From CAVSMC01 sp963728935 (GTDB lineage: Bacteria > Pseudomonadota > Gammaproteobacteria > Burkholderiales > Casimicrobiaceae), in contig CAVSMC010000002.1 of the NCBI GenBank assembly GCA_963728935.1, positions 62,001-126,000 on the forward strand: a stretch of 64,000 nucleotides of DNA, written 5' to 3'. The translations under genes and the position numbers were made by a program. The notes beneath the pieces are model-generated. The model saw only the letters and a program-made list of their open reading frames with translations. It did no database searches and was not told where the DNA came from. Positions 26,387-34,807 of this stretch are shown here, one piece after another. Within the stretch, counting starts at the first letter, position 1, and every line of letters begins with the position of its first letter.

Positions 26387-27196
26387 CTACTTCGCGCTAG
26401 CCGACTCATGGCGCGATGCGACGGCCGTCGTCGCAGAGCGCGTTGCCGCCGTGCGCTCCGCGGACGCCAGCGCCTGCTTCAGCGCGTCGGTCTGCGCTTT
26501 GCTGACCTTGCCGGTCAGCACGTCGTCTACGGCGACGTTCCGGCCGTAATAGGCGCTCGTCTGGTCGGCGTCGAACTTGATGTCCGTCACGCGCACGGCG
26601 ACGCCCCCAAAAAGGCCCTTCGCGTTTGACCAGAGCGTGACATCGCCCTTGCCGGCCTTGGACTCCGCCGCCTTCGACCACTTCACGACGGTGAGCCCGG
26701 CGTTGGCATCGAGCGACCAATTGTTCCTCCGGGCGAAGGTGTTCACCGCCTTGTCGTTGTTCATCACGAGGACGAACGACCCGCCCTCGGCGCCGAATTG
26801 CGCGCCCGCGCTCATTCCTCCGAAGTTGTAGAAGGCCGGATCGCTCCAGCCGTCATCGTGCCTGATCATGAGCAGGCCGACGCCTCCCCGCCCGCCGATG
26901 CCGACCGCCACGCGGCCGTACTTGGGCACGACGAATACACCCTTGGCGCTGCGCAGCAGCTCGGCGGTGCTCGGATCGGCCTCCATGCGCCGGATGACCA
27001 CTACCGCCTCGTCGATGTCCTTTGCCGCGCCGCGCGCTTCGTCGTTGGCATCCGTCGTGCCACGCGCCACGGCCTGCGTGGAAGCCGTCTTGGCTGCATC
27101 ACCACCGTTGCCGTAGGTCGTTTCGGCGGCTACCGAACCGGCGCCGACCAATGCCGCCACGCAACTTATGGCAATCAAAGCTTTCTCACGTTCCAT
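26387..27196 (-). CDS. SYLF (Ysc84-like) lipid-binding domain protein, exported
   Basis: About 269 residues from the ATG at 27196, with GGAGGTGGCT just before it. A signal peptide (about 1-24) precedes a SYLF domain: DEAVVVIRRMEADPSTAELLRSAKGVFVVPKYGRVAVGIGGRGGVGLLM, then FYNFGGMSAGAQFGAEGGSFVLVMNN and LTVVKWSKAA..GDVTLWSNAKGLFGGVAV. Bacterial SYLF proteins are periplasmic or outer-membrane-associated and bind lipids. A CAATAGTTA-type element (27213-27221) lies in its leader, similar to the recurrent motif described for this region. Confidence 0.9.
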   Translation of the reverse strand: MEREKALIAISCVAALVGAGSVAAETTYGNGGDAAKTASTQAVARGTTDANDEARGAAKDIDEAVVVIRRMEADPSTAELLRSAKGVFVVPKYGRVAVGIGGRGGVGLLMIRHDDGWSDPAFYNFGGMSAGAQFGAEGGSFVLVMNNDKAVNTFARRNNWSLDANAGLTVVKWSKAAESKAGKGDVTLWSNAKGLFGGVAVRVTDIKFDADQTSAYYGRNVAVDDVLTGKVSKAQTDALKQALASAERTAATRSATTAVASRHESASAK

Positions 27197-27326
27197 AGCC
27201 ACCTCCGATAACTATTGCCCAAAACCAATTGGAGGCCCGCGGAGACGACAAGTTCGCCGCGGCCGACGATCCCGGCGCCAATGCCGGGTCGACGGCGAAG
27301 CGCAAACGTGATTGCGAGGAAGCGAC

Positions 27327-27938
27327 GTGAACTCTGCCAAGCGCCGGTTCCTGGTTGCCGCGACGAGCATCGTGGGCGGTGCGGGCGTCGGCACGGCCGC
27401 AGTGCCGTTCGTGGTATCGCTGCTGCCAAGCGAGCGAGCCAAGGCCGCCGGGTCCCCGATCGACGTCGACATTGCTAAGCTCGAACCCGGCCAGAAGATC
27501 GACCTTGCCTGGCGCGGCAAGCCGATCTGGGTCGTGAATCGCACGCCCGCGATGCTCGCGACGCTGCCCAAGCTCGATCCGCGGCTCGTCGATCCCCATT
27601 CCGACGTGCCGCAGCAGCCGGCGTATTGCAAGAACGAAGCGCGCTCCATCAAGCCGAATTTGTGGGTGGCGATCGGGATCTGCACGCACCTCGGATGCTC
27701 GCCGACGTTTCGCCCGGAAGTCGCGCCGGCCGATCTCGGACCGGACTGGCTGGGCGGCTTCTTTTGTCCTTGTCACCAGTCGAAGTTCGATCTCGCGGGC
27801 CGCGTGTTCAAAGGTGTTCCCGCACCGTCGAACCTCGTGATTCCGCCGCACCGATACCTCGCCGAGAATCGCATCAGGGTCGGCGAGGACGCCGTCGGCC
27901 CGAACCCGGCCCATTCCGCCACCGCTCCTCTCGGTTGA
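27327..27938 (+). CDS. petA: Rieske iron-sulfur protein of cytochrome bc1 type, solitary
   Basis: 203 residues from the GTG at 27327, with GAGGA six bases upstream. A Tat-like signal anchor (AKRRFLVAATSIVGGAGVGTAAVPFVVSLLP) is followed by the Rieske domain. The 2Fe-2S cluster ligands are in GICTHLGCSPTF and FFCPCHQSKFDLAGRVFKGVPAPSNL; the GPAP-type proline loop is GVPAPSN. This is the proteobacterial ubiquinol-cytochrome c reductase type, but no cytochrome b or c1 gene follows: the next gene encodes an OmpA/Pal lipoprotein. It is therefore an orphan or relocated subunit, or serves another complex. Confidence 0.85.
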   Translation: MNSAKRRFLVAATSIVGGAGVGTAAVPFVVSLLPSERAKAAGSPIDVDIAKLEPGQKIDLAWRGKPIWVVNRTPAMLATLPKLDPRLVDPHSDVPQQPAYCKNEARSIKPNLWVAIGICTHLGCSPTFRPEVAPADLGPDWLGGFFCPCHQSKFDLAGRVFKGVPAPSNLVIPPHRYLAENRIRVGEDAVGPNPAHSATAPLG

Positions 27939-27983
27939 GCGGGACGCACGGCCGGAGGATGCGCGCTTGCACTGTACTATTGG

Positions 27984-27996
27984 CACATATAGTATT
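27984..27996 (+). promoter_or_regulatory. Recurrent AT-rich dyad element, upstream of the Pal-like gene
   Basis: CATATAGTATTGC; the right half TATTG is exact for the CAATA-N-TATTG consensus. A second half site (TACTATTGGC, 27973-27982) adjoins it. TATAGT inside it could be a -10 box. It lies 60 bp before the start codon at 28057. Confidence 0.4.
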
Positions 27997-28056
27997 GCGC
28001 ACCCGCACCGGGCCCGCGCCGTATTCTCCCGATTTTCCGACGACGAGGAGTCGACG

Positions 28057-28584
28057 ATGAAAGCAGCGCTGTTCAGCGTGTGCCTGGCCGCCCTGGTGGT
28101 TGGATGTACAACTACCCCTCCAACGCAGCCCCCGAGCGCCCCTGCTGCTTCGGCCCCACCCAGCCAACCGCAAGTTGCAGCACCGGCGCAAAGTGCTCCT
28201 GCAAAGCGGTCCCAGGCGCTCGATCCGCTGCGCGATGCCAACAGCCTTCTGTCGAAGCGAAGCGTGTACTTCGATTTCGATGAGGCGATCATCAGGCAGG
28301 CCGACCAACCGCTTATCGAGGCGCATGCGCGCTATGTCGCGACGCATGGCGACGCCAAGCTGACCGTGCAAGGGAACGCCGATGAACGGGGAAGCCGGGA
28401 GTACAACCTCGCGTTGGGCCAGCGCCGCGCGGAGGCCGTCAAGCGCGCTATGACACTTCTTGGCGCGCGAGACGACCAGATCGAGACAGTGACATTCGGC
28501 AAGGAGAAACCGATGTGCACGGAGCACGAAGAAGCGTGCTGGTCGCGCAATCGCCGGGCCGACATCGTGTATCGAGGCGAGTAG
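28057..28584 (+). CDS. OmpA/Pal-type peptidoglycan-associated lipoprotein
   Basis: 175 residues from the ATG at 28057. Lipoprotein signal with lipobox LVVGC (Cys about 17), then a Pro/Ala/Ser-rich linker (about 18-52) and an OmpA C-terminal domain: SVYFDFDEAIIRQADQPLIEAHARYVATHGDAKLTVQGNADERGSREYNLALGQRRAEAVKRAM. The NADERGSREYNLALGQRRA segment with its Asp and Arg binds meso-diaminopimelate of peptidoglycan. It tethers the outer membrane to the wall. It is not next to tol genes, so it is probably a second Pal-like copy rather than the housekeeping pal. Confidence 0.9.
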   Translation: MKAALFSVCLAALVVGCTTTPPTQPPSAPAASAPPSQPQVAAPAQSAPAKRSQALDPLRDANSLLSKRSVYFDFDEAIIRQADQPLIEAHARYVATHGDAKLTVQGNADERGSREYNLALGQRRAEAVKRAMTLLGARDDQIETVTFGKEKPMCTEHEEACWSRNRRADIVYRGE

Positions 28585-28941
28585 GAGCGCGAGCGGTCAG
28601 CCGGGATACTCGGCCAGAGAGTACCAAGCGCCGACGCAAGACCGCGCGCGCCGGTCCGCTGCTCGGCTTCCGCTAACGCGCCGCTACTTTTCGAGAAGAC
28701 AGTATTGGCCGATACCGCGCGCAGGCGGGCACGCCTGGCTTCGCGGTGCGGTTACGTCGAGCCGCGGACGCCTGTGGGTGGCAACCGGTTCGGCTGGCGC
28801 CTTGAAAATCAAGCAAGCGATCACGGCAGCCGCCGGCCCAGATGTTGTGCGCCCGCAGCGCTCCGCTAAATCGTCCCCGGATGGCCCTGGAACGTTTGTT
28901 CGTAATACCATTTGGGATTTGGTGCTCGGGAGGCCCCTGCC
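28585..28941. other. Spacer with a recurrent dyad element
   Basis: 357 bp between the Pal-like and DUF883 genes with no gene seen. GTAATACCATTTG at 28902-28914, 28 bp before the DUF883 start, resembles the elements at 27984 and 34817 (10 of 13 positions each). Confidence 0.4.
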
Positions 28942-29265
28942 ATGGATGCGAATTTGGACGATCGCAACGACGACGTACGTGCAACGCTTCGAAATCTGAT
29001 ATCCGAGTCCGAGAGCCTGCTTACCGCGCTCGGGGAGGAAGGGGCGCAGCGGTACCATGATGCGGTGGTCGGTCTGCAGCGCCAGATCCGGCGATCGCGC
29101 GACAACCTCGACGACCTGCAATATGCCGCGTTGCGGCGCGCGCGCCTCGCCGCCCGGGTTGCCGATCAGTTCGTTCACGAGAATCCGTGGAAGACTGCCG
29201 GCGCCGCGGCCGCGGTTGGCGCGGCGGTCGGGGCTCTTGTAGCGATCCTGATCGCTCGGCGATAG
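28942..29265 (+). CDS. DUF883 family (ElaB/YqjD-like) protein
   Basis: 107 residues from the ATG at 28942, with GGGAGGCCCCTGCC before it. A long amphipathic helix (DDVRATLRNLISESESLLTALGEEGAQRYHDAVVGLQRQIRRSRDNLDDL) leads to NPWKTAGAAAAVGAAVGALVAILIARR, a C-terminal glycine-rich transmembrane anchor. E. coli ElaB and YqjD, of this family, are tail-anchored inner-membrane proteins that bind ribosomes in stationary phase under stress control. The same role is likely, not shown. Confidence 0.9.
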   Translation: MDANLDDRNDDVRATLRNLISESESLLTALGEEGAQRYHDAVVGLQRQIRRSRDNLDDLQYAALRRARLAARVADQFVHENPWKTAGAAAAVGAAVGALVAILIARR

Positions 29266-29425
29266 GACCTGGCCATCGATCGCGTAGCCGCTTCCGGTTA
29301 CGCTTGGCGCTCGCGTTCGTCCAGGCGCAGCAGGCGCGCGCATGGTCGACCGCACGACGCAGGTCGGCGTCGTCGCAAGCACCTCTGCCACGCAGTTGAC
29401 CCGAGCGTGAACGGGAGGCGCCGTA

Positions 29426-30814
29426 GTGTTCGAACCGCATGACGAGCCGCATGACTGGCTGAAGCGCATCGAGCGCGCGATCTGGGCGCCGCACCTCGCC
29501 GGCTTGCCGGTGTGGAAGAAGCGCGCCGTGCGCGTCGTGCGGCTGTTCATCGTGCTCGTTCGCGACGTCGTCCAGGGCGAGCTCACGCTGTGGACGATGA
29601 GCCTCGTCTACACGACGCTGCTGTCGATGGTTCCGCTGCTCGCGCTGAGCTTCTCGGTGCTCAAGGCTTTCGGGGTTCATAACCAGGTGGCGCCGCTGCT
29701 CGATAACCTGCTCGCTCCGCTGGGCGAACAGGGTCGGGAGATCAGCAGCCGCCTCATCGGGTTCATCGAGCACATGAATGTCGGTGTGCTGGGAGCAGTC
29801 GGGCTGGCGCTGCTGATCTACACGGTCATTTCGCTGATACAGAAGATCGAGGAGTCGTTCAACGCGATCTGGCACGTGACGCAGTTGCGTAGCCTCGGCG
29901 AGCGCTTTGCTCGCTACCTGAGCGTGCTGCTGGTAGGTCCGCTCCTGGTGTTCGCCGCGCTGGGTATCACCGCGGCAGCGCTGAGCTCGCAGGTCGCGCA
30001 GGCGATTCTCGCCGTCGAACCGCTGGGAAGCCTCGTCTTCGTCGCCGGCAAGCTCGCGCCGTACGTCCTGGTGATCGGCGCCTTCACATTCTTCTACCTG
30101 TTCGTGCCCAACACGCGCGTGCGGCTCGTGCCGGCATTGGTAGCCGGGATCGTCGGCGGCGTGCTGTGGCAATCGGCCGGCTGGGCGTTCGCCGCGTTCG
30201 TCGTTTCCTCGACCCGCTACGCCGCCATCTATTCGAGCTTCGCGATCCTCGTTCTGTTCTTGATCTGGCTCTACGTCAGCTGGCTCGTGCTGCTGATCGG
30301 GGCGGCCACCTCGTTCTACCTGCAGAACCCCGAATACCTCTACGCCAAGCCGGGCGAGCCGCGACTGAGCAACCGCATGCGCGAGCGCCTCGCACTGGCG
30401 ATCGTGCACCTCATCGGACAGCACTTCGTCCGCGGGTACCCGCCGTGGACGCTGCATCAGTTGACGCAGCGACTGAACATCCCCATGCATTCGGTGAGTA
30501 CCGCTCTGGACGCGCTTGCGGCCGGCGGCCTCGTCACACAGAGCCACGACGAACCCCCTGCTTATCTGCCCTCGCGGGATCTGTCGCAGGTGTCGGTCGC
30601 CGACGTGCTCGCGACCGTCCGCAAGGCCGGGGAAGACGCCTTCGTGAATCCCGATTCATTCCCGCTCGCAGCATCCGTTGCCGAGATCGTCGACGCGGTT
30701 GAAGGCGCGATCGCGAGGTCGACCGCGCAGGTCAGCGTCAAGGCGATGGTCGAGCGAAGCGACGCCATCGAGGCGACCGACCGCAGTCGGCCGCCCTGCT
30801 CAGCGGCGCAATAA
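29426..30814 (+). CDS. YihY family inner membrane protein
   Basis: 462 residues from a GTG at 29426 with GGGAGG nine bases upstream. Six transmembrane helices carry the family pattern: TLWTMSLVYTTLLSMVPLLALSFSVLKAFG, GAVGLALLIYTVISLIQKIEESFNAIW, PYVLVIGAFTFFYLFVPNTRVRLVPALVAGIVGG and YAAIYSSFAILVLFLIWLYVSWLVLLIGA. A C-terminal soluble domain of about 150 residues has winged-helix character (GYPPWTLHQLTQRLNIPMHSVSTALDALAAGGLV). The family was once labelled ribonuclease BN; that label is now known to belong to another protein. Confidence 0.9.
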   Translation: MFEPHDEPHDWLKRIERAIWAPHLAGLPVWKKRAVRVVRLFIVLVRDVVQGELTLWTMSLVYTTLLSMVPLLALSFSVLKAFGVHNQVAPLLDNLLAPLGEQGREISSRLIGFIEHMNVGVLGAVGLALLIYTVISLIQKIEESFNAIWHVTQLRSLGERFARYLSVLLVGPLLVFAALGITAAALSSQVAQAILAVEPLGSLVFVAGKLAPYVLVIGAFTFFYLFVPNTRVRLVPALVAGIVGGVLWQSAGWAFAAFVVSSTRYAAIYSSFAILVLFLIWLYVSWLVLLIGAATSFYLQNPEYLYAKPGEPRLSNRMRERLALAIVHLIGQHFVRGYPPWTLHQLTQRLNIPMHSVSTALDALAAGGLVTQSHDEPPAYLPSRDLSQVSVADVLATVRKAGEDAFVNPDSFPLAASVAEIVDAVEGAIARSTAQVSVKAMVERSDAIEATDRSRPPCSAAQ

Positions 30815-30995
30815 GGCCGACCGACCGGTTCGATGCGATCTGTCCAGCTACGGCGCGGCCGATGCCCTCGTCTGCGCTGGATCGAATGAGTGCCGGCGAT
30901 CACGATTCGGCCGATCGGCGCGGCGCCTCGGCGTCCGGATGATGAACCCGTTCGAGGACGCTACGTCGAGCTTCGAAATTGCGAGGAAGGAAACA

Positions 30996-31929
30996 CATGG
31001 ACAATTGGTTGGCACAACTCAACTCGCTGCAGCTCGCCTCATGGAGCAGCCCTGCGATCATCGCGCTGCGTGTCACGCTGATTGCGGTCGCGGCGTGGAT
31101 CGCGGCGGCCATCATCAATCGGATGATTCGCGTGCTGCGTGTTCGCATCGCGCGACGGCTTGACGAACAGGAACAGATCAAGCGCGCGGAAACGATCGGC
31201 CGGGTGCTCCGCTACATCACCTCCGTCGTGCTCTCGCTGATCGCCGGCGTGCTGATACTGAGCGAACTGGGCGTCGCCATCGCGCCGATTCTGGGAGCCG
31301 CCGGGGTCGTCGGCCTCGCGATCGGCTTCGGCGCGCAGAGTCTCGTGAAGGACTATTTCACCGGATTCTTCCTGCTGCTGGAGAACCAGCTCACCACGGG
31401 CGATGTCGTCGAGGTCGGTGGGAAGGCGGGGCTGGTCGAGGACGTCACACTCCGGTTCGTCCGTTTGCGCGATTACGAGGGCAACGTCCATTACGTACCG
31501 AACAGTCAGATCACGACGGTGACTAACATGAGCCGGGGCTTCGCTCAGGCGGTCATCGACGTCGGCATCGCCTATCGCGAAAGTATCGACGAAGCGTTCG
31601 AGGTGATGCACGGCGTCGGTCACGCGCTGCAGGCCGACCCCGTGTTCGGACCCAAGATCCTCGACAAGCTCGAGATCGCGGGTGTCGAACGCTGGGGCGA
31701 TTCGGCCGTTCAACTGCGTTGTCGCTTCAAGGTCGCGCCGCTGGAGCAATGGAACGTTCGCCGGGAATTCCTGCGGCGTCTCAAGCAGGCCTTCGACGAT
31801 CGCGGCATCGAGATCCCGTTTCCGCACGTCACCGTATACGCCGGAAGCGACAAGAAGGGCATGGCGTCTCCGTTTCGGCTGGTTGCGAGGCCTGACGATG
31901 CACAAGTCGGCGCGGAGACGAAGCGATAG
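30996..31929 (+). CDS. Small mechanosensitive channel family protein (MscS)
   Basis: About 310 residues from the ATG at 30996, with AAGGAAACAC before it. Two or three N-terminal helices are followed by the pore-lining helix (ILGAAGVVGLAIGFGAQSLVKDYFTGFFLLLENQLTTGDVVEVGGKAGLVEDVTLRFVRLRDYEGNVHYVPNSQI). The Gly/Ala-packed helix and VEDVTLR.T.LRD.(D/E)G..H.VPN are MscS hallmarks. It releases solutes from the cytoplasm on osmotic downshock. Confidence 0.9.
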
Positions 31930-32169
31930 ACTCGCGAGCGCCTGTGCGAAGGATCGTCGAGTCGGAGATTCGATGGCACGATCGACCATGATCGCCGGCC
32001 GAAAGGGTCCGCCGCTTCGAGCGCCTGGACCCGAGGGGGTGATGTCTCGCCGCGACGTCCTACCGGGTCTCGTGCGCCCTCATCGCGTGTTCGCAGACGA
32101 CTTCGGCGGGAACCAAGTCCTCGGCACGCGGCCTTATCGCAAACGACAGTTGCGCGTCGGAGGAGAACG

Positions 32170-32613
32170 ATGCCCATCCGCAAGCTTGCCCTGACCATCG
32201 CAATGACAGTCTTGGTGATCGCTTCGGAAAATGCGCTCGCGCTTGACGAAGGAGAGACTGCACAGCGTCTGCCTTTCGCTAGCGGTGGCGTCGGTTCAGG
32301 CGAACGCGATGCGCTCGATCAGCGCCGCGACGAATTCTCGCTTTGGGTGATCGCCGCGGCGAAGGGGTCGGGCGCCTACCTCGCGGGGACGAGCGTGAAG
32401 ATCACCGACAACAACGGCAACGTCGTGCTCGCTACGAGCCTTGCGGGGCCGTGGCTTCTCGCAAGGCTCGAACCCGGCGAGTACACCGTCGAGGCAACGC
32501 ACCTCGGCCAGCCGCTGCAGCGCCGGACGGTGATCGGCGCAAACGGACAGCGCAAGATCGTGTTCTACTTCGACGTGCCCGCAGACGCGCTTCCGCGCGC
32601 CGAAGGGCATTAG
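32170..32613 (+). CDS. Exported protein with a carboxypeptidase-regulatory-like fold
   Basis: 147 residues from the ATG at 32170, preceded by GGAGGAGAACG. A signal peptide ends near residue 24 (ENALALDE). The mature part has a single Ig-like sandwich: GAYLAGTSVKITDNNGNVVLATSLAGPWLLARLEPGEYTVEATHLGQPLQRRTVIGANGQRKIVFYF, which follows the Cna-B/CarboxypepD_reg pattern of PG.Y.V.A...G. Function unknown; periplasmic or outer-surface location expected. Confidence 0.75.
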   Translation: MPIRKLALTIAMTVLVIASENALALDEGETAQRLPFASGGVGSGERDALDQRRDEFSLWVIAAAKGSGAYLAGTSVKITDNNGNVVLATSLAGPWLLARLEPGEYTVEATHLGQPLQRRTVIGANGQRKIVFYFDVPADALPRAEGH

Positions 32614-33255
32614 AGGGAATCGCTGCCGCAGTTGCGCCAAGACGGATCAGGCGCGACGGGATGGCCTTTCAGCGCGAACACGAGGCATTCGCGCGACCGG
32701 AGCCGGACGACCTGCTCAAGGCCGCCGCCCACTGCGTGCGGAACGCGAGGATACGACGCCGACGTCTGCATCGACTGTTCGTTTTCGGCGTCGCCCGAAA
32801 TATTTCGACGCCGTTGACACGAACCGGCGGCAGGCGCGCGGTGGCCGACTCGCGTCGTAGGAGTTTGCTGAAGCCGGACCCTTACCGCGCGCGGCTGCCG
32901 TCGGGTTGGGTCCGAAACTGTCGCGGGAGTTCCAAACCTCTGTATGCCGCAATATTATCTACACTGCGGGCGTCGTCCGCGATCATCCGATCCCGGGTGA
33001 CGCTCGCGTCGCTGCAAGCAGCCAGCAATCCGGTGTGATTTGAATCGCGGAGGTCGTATCGTGCTTTCCTGTGCACGGTCTCGTCGGCTGTCGCCGGGAT
33101 TCGAACCGCCTGCTGCGCGACCATCGCCTTGGTTTTGCCCAGGTCCAGATGGCTTTGGCGGCGCCACGCGTTGTCACACGTTTGCGCGACGGACAGCCGA
33201 GGAGATGCGAGGGAGCTGGCTGCGAAGCCCCGGGGCGGCGACAAACGGAGGAAAG
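32614..33255. other. Spacer without a recognisable gene
   Basis: 642 bp. GCAATATTATCTA (32949-32961) resembles the recurrent dyad element. At 33095-33107 the minus strand reads GGTTCGAATCCCG, the consensus T-arm core of a tRNA, but no matching acceptor stem, anticodon arm or CCA end surrounds it. Minus-strand frames here have no recognisable domain. Confidence 0.4.
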
Positions 33256-33711
33256 ATGAACACAATCATCGTCCTTGTCGCCCTTCTCGTATCCGCGTGT
33301 TCCTGTGTCGGACGCGCGGCATCGCTTCCCGTCGTGATCGAGCAACTGAATGCAACGGCTAAGACATGCGGAATTTCGGAGCCGGGCCTTGAAAGCGTGG
33401 CGCGGCGCACGCTGGAAGACAGTCAAGTCCACCCTGACGCCGATGCGGGTGGATGGCTGAATGTGCGTGTAACGGTCGCCAGAACCGCGCGCAATCCTTG
33501 TGTGGCCCGCATTTCAGTACGCATGAAGGCCTTTTCGAAGCGATCGCCGTCTGGCGCCCTCACGAACGCCAAGCAAATTTCACGCCGTCCGGTTGTCGTG
33601 CTTTGCGACAAGAGCGGCGACTATTCGGCGTCGAAGGCCGCTTTTTCGGTGGAAGTGGGATCGGTGGTGGAGCAATCGATCAAGCAGTGCCTGGGCTCGC
33701 TGAGGTATTGA
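33256..33711 (+). CDS. Hypothetical exported protein
   Basis: About 151 residues from the ATG at 33256 with GGAGGAAAG immediately before it, a strong start; the frame open from 33040 is ignored. A signal peptide (MNTIIVLVALLVSACSCVGRA) with Cys near the cleavage site may make it a lipoprotein. The mature part is alpha/beta-like: VARRTLEDSQVHPDADAGGWLNVRVTVARTA and RPVVVLCDKSGDYSASKAAFSVEVGSVVEQSIKQCL. Its layout is that of a protein assembled beside a channel or transporter, but no family is recognised. Confidence 0.6.
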   Translation: MNTIIVLVALLVSACSCVGRAASLPVVIEQLNATAKTCGISEPGLESVARRTLEDSQVHPDADAGGWLNVRVTVARTARNPCVARISVRMKAFSKRSPSGALTNAKQISRRPVVVLCDKSGDYSASKAAFSVEVGSVVEQSIKQCLGSLRY

Positions 33712-33798
33712 GGTCTTCTGTCCGTGCTCGCGGACGGTTTTCATCGCGTGCGGTGGGCAACCGGAACACGCGGCCGTGCTCCCTCCGAAGCGCCACCG

Positions 33799-34059
33799 TT
33801 ACCTACCGCTGCGCCTGTTCTTGTCCACGATGCCGACGATGATGAACGCGAAGCCGAGGAGTCGTAGCAAATAGACGTAATGACGGCTCCCCAACGTGGG
33901 CGAAACCAAAGCCAGAGCGATCCAGTTGAGCGCGAACGAGCCGAAGGCAAACGCAAAGAAAAGCAATAGACGATCGCGCGCGAGTTTCCAGAATCGAAGA
34001 AACAGCAGGGCCGCGACGAGACACCCCATCGTCAGCGCACCGAAGAAGAGCTGGTTCAT
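33799..34059 (-). CDS. DUF5985 family small membrane protein (first copy)
   Basis: 86 residues with three transmembrane helices. FFGALTMGCLVAALLFLRFWKLARDRLLLFFAFAFGSFALNWIAL is the DUF5985 pattern: F.G....G...A.LFFLRFW...RD.LF..FA.AF..L..N. It is the last gene of a three-gene leftward unit and is a diverged paralogue of its upstream neighbour. Function of the family is unknown. Confidence 0.85.
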   Translation of the reverse strand: MNQLFFGALTMGCLVAALLFLRFWKLARDRLLLFFAFAFGSFALNWIALALVSPTLGSRHYVYLLRLLGFAFIIVGIVDKNRRSGR

Positions 34060-34069
34060 GGCGGCCCGC

Positions 34070-34327
34070 CTACTTCGACTCCCACACCAATCCGTAGATC
34101 AGGACCGCCGTCGCCGCGAGGGCGATACCGCTGCGCAACAGCGCCAGGTCGACATCCGGCACGATTATCAGATCGATGAAGGTCAATATATTGTTCACGG
34201 CAAGGCCGGCGAAACTGAGGCTGCTCCAAAATAGCAGCGGAGTGCGGTTTCGCCGGTAGCCCCGAAACAGCATCGTCGCGCACGCGACGCTGGTGAGCGC
34301 ACACAACAGATACACCGCTTCAGCCAC
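34070..34327 (-). CDS. DUF5985 family small membrane protein (second copy)
   Basis: 85 residues with three transmembrane helices: YLLCALTSVACATMLFRGYRRNRTPLLFWSSLSFAGLAVNNILTFIDLI, then LLRSGIALAATAVLIYGLVWES. Same family as the gene that follows 10 bp downstream. Its start overlaps the end of the winged-helix gene at 34320-34724 by eight bases, so the three are translated from one message. Confidence 0.85.
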   Translation of the reverse strand: MAEAVYLLCALTSVACATMLFRGYRRNRTPLLFWSSLSFAGLAVNNILTFIDLIIVPDVDLALLRSGIALAATAVLIYGLVWESK

Positions 34328-34724
34328 CTTTATCTCCCTTGCCGAGCACGAACGCGTCGGCGAAAGCGCGCATCGCGGCGGTGCGCATGCGGTCGATGGC
34401 GTTGGCGCTCATCAGCCTGACTACCTCCAGCCGATTCTGCTCGTAGACTTCCGCCAGCTGCGCGATGACCGCCTTCAGATCCTCGCGCGGACCTCGATAG
34501 CATCGCGTCACGTCCGCTCGCTGCATGCAAACAACGACGCCTTGCGCGGCGAGCGCGCGCAACGCCTCGGCGGCCGACTCACCCGGAATTCCAAGCTGTC
34601 GCGCGACCGCCTCTTCCGTCCAATCGGACCCCGGTGCGCCGTGCAGCAGCAGCAGCGCCTCGAGCTGCTCGTAGGTATGCACATGCATGCACAGCAGCAG
34701 TCTTACATCTTCCGATACTTGCAT
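34320..34724 (-). CDS. Winged-helix-like protein leading the DUF5985 operon
   Basis: 134 residues. The segment DWTEEAVARQLGIPGESAAEALRALAAQGVVVCMQRADVTRCYRGPREDLKAVIAQLAEVYEQNRLEVVRLMS fits a winged helix-turn-helix (MarR/Rrf2-like in outline) followed by a long helix, with cysteines at LLLCMHVH, VVCMQ and TRCYRG. It is probably a regulator of the two DUF5985 membrane proteins that follow. The recurrent dyad element at 34817-34829 lies about 95 bp upstream. Confidence 0.65.
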   Translation of the reverse strand: MQVSEDVRLLLCMHVHTYEQLEALLLLHGAPGSDWTEEAVARQLGIPGESAAEALRALAAQGVVVCMQRADVTRCYRGPREDLKAVIAQLAEVYEQNRLEVVRLMSANAIDRMRTAAMRAFADAFVLGKGDKGG

Positions 34725-34807
34725 GGCTGCGAGGTAAGGCGGAGCACCGCGTTGCGCCTGGACAGTGACCGGTGCTGCGGACCGGCTGACTGGTCGTCAT
34801 GATATTG

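Noticed and set aside
29021..30547. 508-codon minus-strand frame opposite the YihY gene
   Set aside because: Asp/Glu/Arg/His-rich composition typical of an antisense frame; YihY on the other strand has clear family motifs.
33095..33107. tRNA T-arm-like sequence on the minus strand
   Set aside because: Only the GGTTCGAATCCCG core is present; no pairing stem, anticodon arm, acceptor stem or CCA could be found around it.
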